Below, in pieces: positions 62,899 to 64,000 of a stretch of DNA of 64,000 nt (position 1 is the stretch's first letter; every line of letters begins with the position of its first letter). Source of the DNA: Panicum virgatum (taxonomy: Eukaryota; Streptophyta; Magnoliopsida; Poales; Poaceae); contig NC_053141.1 in assembly GCF_016808335.1 (NCBI RefSeq), positions 18,359,756-18,423,755 on the forward strand. The letters are read 5' to 3'. A model generated the notes under the pieces. It had not been told where the DNA came from. It worked only from the letters and a program-made list of their open reading frames with translations, and ran no database searches. Position numbers and translations under genes: made by a program.

Positions 62899-63129
62899 AG
62901 GTCAAATGACCTGTACGCTGCCGAGCTTAGCGGCCGCTGCCGCCTGGTCCAGTCCCCAAGCTCTCATGCAGCAGGTGGCGACCACAAGCCCATGATGGTG
63001 GGCCACGGGTTCATTCGACACGCCCAGCACGAGTACAACACGACGGCGGTCGGCGGCGAACCGCGGCGAGTGATGTCGTCGTCATCGTCGATCGAGCTCC
63101 TGGGGCCGGCCGGGCCGGGGCGCTACTAG
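62899..63129 (+). CDS. Candidate terminal exon of a host gene, unknown product
   Basis: From a CCCAG acceptor-like site at 62894-62898 the frame is open for 76 codons to a TAG at 63127-63129. Third positions are overwhelmingly G or C, the hallmark of native grass exons and unlike nearby elements. The peptide has a Gly/His segment (VGHGFIRHAQHEYNTT), a Ser run and ends LLGPAGPGRY. I do not recognise the family. An ATG at 62890 in the same frame exists but a spliced start is more natural. If upstream exons lie left of C, then C sits in an intron. Confidence 0.45.
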   Translation, partial: RSNDLYAAELSGRCRLVQSPSSHAAGGDHKPMMVGHGFIRHAQHEYNTTAVGGEPRRVMSSSSSIELLGPAGPGRY

Positions 63130-64000
63130 CTGATACTTTTCCTTCCTTCCTATGCGGCCGGCAGACGCTTGCCGTCGCGATCGGCGGGGCACGGGCTCCG
63201 AGAGGAATGATGGCGCGTCGTGCTCGGCTGCTCGCCGTCGTCACGCATGCATGGTCCAGACCAGAGGTCCAGGGGTCCAGGGCCCTGGCCGTCCGTCCTA
63301 TGCGTTTACACATGGAGGCCGGCATGGCCCTTTCTTTCTCGTTCTCTCAGCTCTCACGGACGGACGACGCCACAGCCCACAGGTAGTGGTGGCACATGCC
63401 TGACGATGATGGGACTTGGGAGGAGCCGGGCACCTGCGGCTGCAAACCATGTCAGGCGTGGCTTTCAGAATTCAGATGGAGGCCGGTGGACCGGCTGCAT
63501 CGGGCTGGTGTCAGGGAATTGCGCCGGCTTTGGTGTGGGCAATCAACAGTGTCTGCATGAACTCAAAGTCTGAAACTCGACTGATGCTGCGACAGGTTGA
63601 AGAGGTTCAGAGCAAGGAACAGTATGAGAGGCTCCAGCACCCATACGGCAAACGTGGATCGGAATTCGTCTCGCCGATGATTCGAGATTCAGTTTGTGAC
63701 TTGTGAATGAATGTCGCCGATCGCGTTGGACGTGGCGAGAAACCGCATGAATAGCCGACAACTTCCCACAAAAACACAGGGCTACTGCTCCATGTTCACG
63801 TACTTCTTCTCAGTGTTTACCAGATAGATGGTCCCGTCCGGTGATATATATAGTATGTATGTAGTGCCTCGTGATGCTCGAGACAAGTAGCAACATGCTG
63901 GGATTTGATCATAACACATCGTAGATACGACGAAAGGAAACAAAATAATTGAAATGGGTAGCAACGTTTGGACCTTCCTCGGATCCCTCTGCCTGCGGCA
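63130..64000. other. Right flank, no supported gene
   Basis: Follows the candidate exon. Parts are GC-rich with short ORFs on both strands and no motif. Likely 3' UTR and intergenic sequence. Confidence 0.35.

Overview
The window looks like a grass (Poaceae) nuclear genome, from a repeat-rich intergenic block with at most two scraps of ordinary gene sequence. The evidence is deeply nested Ty3/Gypsy LTR retrotransposons of the Tat and Athila types, large non-coding LARD elements, a Ty1/Copia element with a tRNA-Met primer site, a LINE tail, and one GC3-rich exon at the right edge. I see no rRNA, tRNA gene, CRISPR array or bacterial-style operon.

Layout, with letters used below. Y (1-15900, + strand, left end outside) is an Athila-like element of which only 3' internal sequence and the 3' LTR are visible. 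T (559-14078, - strand, TSD CATAC) is a complete Tat-type Gypsy element inserted in Y. W (15901-26726, - strand, left part outside) is an Athila element reduced to a gag piece, leader, PBS and 5' LTR; Y interrupts its gag. LARD1 (16569-24795, + strand, TSD TAGGC) is a complete non-coding LTR element inside W. U (26727-33265, + strand) is a gag-only Tat-type element whose 5' LTR is cut by W. LARD2 (28657-31604, - strand, TSD ATGAG) is an internally deleted LARD inside U's gag. J (33266-36600, + strand) is a dead Tat-type pol. A LINE 3' end (about 36940-37640) and a possible host exon (38230-38308) follow. V (38309-46651, - strand) is a second Tat-type element, truncated on the right. Z (46652-54207, - strand) is a decayed relative of Y. 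C (56045-61586, - strand, TSD TGAAA) is a Copia element inserted in low-copy sequence (54208-56044 and 61587-64000).

The most interesting system is in T. Between pol and the 3' LTR it carries, on the opposite strand, two candidate transcription units with their own TATA-like boxes. One is a small acidic/Ser-rich ORF. The other is a multi-exon gene with a plant mobile domain (PMD) followed by a basic segment and a coiled coil. Two of its introns join long open exons in phase. Because these introns are antisense to the element's genomic RNA, they would survive reverse transcription. V carries a different antisense gene in the same position, also with an intron that joins in phase. In T the sense pol and the antisense gene converge on six tandem short inverted repeats (5902-6125).

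Element C is the second surprise. Its LTRs are about 96% identical by eye, but its pol is heavily decayed, and the place of gag/integrase is taken by an array of at least eight inverted repeats that share a CGTTGG-type loop while their stems differ. LARD1 and LARD2 share primer-site and U5 features with the Athila-type elements, which suggests they depend on Athila proteins. All coordinates and family calls come from reading the sequence; no database search was run.
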